A stretch of DNA of 7,308 nt from positions 1-7,308 of the forward strand of contig SLPP01000312.1 of assembly GCA_007131945.1 (NCBI GenBank), read 5' to 3'. This DNA is from Paracoccaceae bacterium. GTDB lineage: Bacteria; Pseudomonadota; Alphaproteobacteria; Rhodobacterales; Rhodobacteraceae. This document shows positions 6,084-7,308 of this stretch, piece by piece (position 1 is the first letter of the stretch; each line of letters opens with the position of its first letter). A model generated the notes under the pieces. The model ran no database searches and had not been told where the DNA came from. It saw only the letters and a program-made list of their open reading frames with translations. The translations under genes were made by a program, and so were the position numbers.

Positions 6084-7277
6084 ATGCGCCTCGCATTTGC
6101 CGATTGCGAACTGGACCTCGAGGCTTACGCATTGCGTCGAGCCGGCGAGGTGATCCGGGTCGAGCCACAGGTCTTCGACCTGCTGAAGGTCCTTGCGATG
6201 AAGCCCGGGGCGGTGGTGTCGAAGGACGAGCTGGTCGAGGCCGTCTGGGGCGGGCGTATCGTTTCCGACGCCGCGATCAGCTCGCGGATCTCGGCAGCGC
6301 GGGCCGCTGTCGGCGACAATGGCAGCGACCAGTCCATCATCCGCACCGTGGCGCGCCGCGGCTTTCAGATGGTGGCGCGCGTCGCCGTGACCGGTGCCGC
6401 GGCGGCGGATGCGACACGTCGTCAGGTCATCCGGTACGCGACCGCGCCGGACGACAGCAGCCTTGCCTGGTCATCTGCCGGCGCCGGACCGCCGGTCCTC
6501 TATGCCTGGCATCACCTGAGCCATCTGGAGCTGGACTGGACGAGCAACCTGCTGAGCCCCGCCTTCGTCGCGCTGGCCGAGCATCACAGCCTGATCCGCT
6601 ATGACATCAGGGGAGCCGGGCTGTCGGACCCGATGCGGCCCGGGGACACGATCGACAGCCATGTGGCAGACATGGAGGCCGTGGCCGATGCCGCCGGGCT
6701 CGCGCGGTTTCCGATCATCGCCACGCTGCAGGCCGCGGCGGTGGCGATCCGGTTCGCGGCACGGTTCCCCGATCGCGTGTCGCGCCTGGTGCTTCACACC
6801 CCCTACGCGCGCGGCCGCGCCATTCGTGAAGGCGCACCGGCCGCGGCGGAGCACGATCCGTTCATCGCGCTTCTCGGGAGCGGGGGCTGGGGCGACCCGG
6901 CCAACGGCTTCATGCGCGCCTGGGCGACCATGGTCCTGCCGATGGCATCCGCCGACGAGACGACCGAGTTGATCCGCCTGATCGCCCAGTCGAGCCCGGC
7001 GGCGGCCGCGCTGCAGCATCGGAACCTGATCGACCGCTTCGACGTGTCCGGGGATCTGCCGCGTGTCCGGGCCCCGACGCGCGTGATCCATGCCCGGCTC
7101 TGTCCGATCCACCCGGTCGCCGAGGGACGAAAGGTGGCGGCCGGCATTCCCGCCGCCGAGTTGGTGGAAGTGGACAGCTCGAACACCTTCCTGATCGGCA
7201 GCGACCCCGCCTTCGCGCGCGTGATGGCCGAAACGCTCGACTTCCTCGCGCAGGAGGACATGCCGCGCGCCGGATAG
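6084..7277 (+). CDS. Winged-helix DNA-binding protein fused to a catalytically dead alpha/beta-hydrolase domain
   Basis: A one-component regulator of 397 residues. Residues 1-100 form an OmpR/PhoB-type winged helix without a receiver domain (VEPQVFDLLKVLAMKPGAVVSKDELVEAVW, 26-55, given in two parts: VEPQVFDLLKVL then KDELVEAVW; and the wing region IIRTVARRGFQMV, 85-97). A linker leads to an alpha/beta-hydrolase fold (about 135-390) with HLELDW (147-152), YDIRGAGLSD (173-182), AIRFAARFPDRVSRLVLH (221-238) and LPRVRAPTRVIHAR (325-338). The nucleophile elbow, normally GxSxG, reads ATLQA (213-217) with L215 at the serine position. The acid position (usually HARGD) is C340, and the NH histidine position is T368. 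The whole triad is thus lost, suggesting ligand sensing without hydrolysis. Homologous N-termini begin at the ATG at 6084; an in-frame ATG at 6045 would add 13 residues. Neither has a good ribosome binding site. Target genes are unknown. Confidence 0.9.
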   Translation: MRLAFADCELDLEAYALRRAGEVIRVEPQVFDLLKVLAMKPGAVVSKDELVEAVWGGRIVSDAAISSRISAARAAVGDNGSDQSIIRTVARRGFQMVARVAVTGAAAADATRRQVIRYATAPDDSSLAWSSAGAGPPVLYAWHHLSHLELDWTSNLLSPAFVALAEHHSLIRYDIRGAGLSDPMRPGDTIDSHVADMEAVADAAGLARFPIIATLQAAAVAIRFAARFPDRVSRLVLHTPYARGRAIREGAPAAAEHDPFIALLGSGGWGDPANGFMRAWATMVLPMASADETTELIRLIAQSSPAAAALQHRNLIDRFDVSGDLPRVRAPTRVIHARLCPIHPVAEGRKVAAGIPAAELVEVDSSNTFLIGSDPAFARVMAETLDFLAQEDMPRAG

Positions 7278-7308
7278 GGGCGAGGGCCGCACCCGGCGAG
7301 AACGCGCC

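Noticed and set aside
7278..7308. Possible terminator or new gene after the last stop
   Set aside because: The 31 remaining bases show neither a convincing hairpin with T-run nor a start signal.

Overview
The DNA is strongly GC-rich, with G or C at most third codon positions, and fits an alphaproteobacterium, most likely of the Rhodobacteraceae type. This placement rests on the N-terminus and length of LepA, the style of the TetR protein, and the presence of a winged-helix/alpha-beta-hydrolase fusion regulator, a protein type common in that group. I made the placement by memory of families, not by a database search.

Layout: (1) From the left edge to 917, the 3' part of a + strand gene for an unrecognised protein with two coiled-coil stretches and a four-cysteine C-terminal domain. 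(2) lepA (elongation factor 4), 1005-2804, + strand. (3) pncB (nicotinate phosphoribosyltransferase), 2821-4113, - strand, convergent with lepA across a 16-bp gap. (4) A 116-bp divergent promoter region, then gpsA (glycerol-3-phosphate dehydrogenase), 4230-5195, + strand. (5) A 213-bp gap holding an 11-bp-stem inverted repeat and a 14-bp palindrome just before a TetR-family regulator gene (5409-5999). (6) A winged-helix/alpha-beta-hydrolase regulator gene (6084-7277), then about 30 bp with nothing visible.

The first half is housekeeping: translation (lepA), NAD salvage (pncB) and phospholipid precursor synthesis (gpsA). These genes share no pathway and appear to be transcribed separately. The right end stacks two transcription regulators in the same direction with no obvious target operon inside the window.

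The most interesting item is the last gene. Its C-terminal domain clearly belongs to the alpha/beta-hydrolase fold, but by motif alignment all three catalytic-triad positions are replaced (Ser to Leu, Asp to Cys, His to Thr). This suggests a dead enzyme reused as a sensor. The second is the TetR operator candidate, which lies exactly in the spacer of a possible tetR promoter. Several + strand genes here lack a Shine-Dalgarno sequence and have a -35-like element 34-36 bp before the ATG, which fits leaderless transcripts. I saw no mobile element, CRISPR array, tRNA or rRNA, and nothing that amounts to a new multi-gene system.
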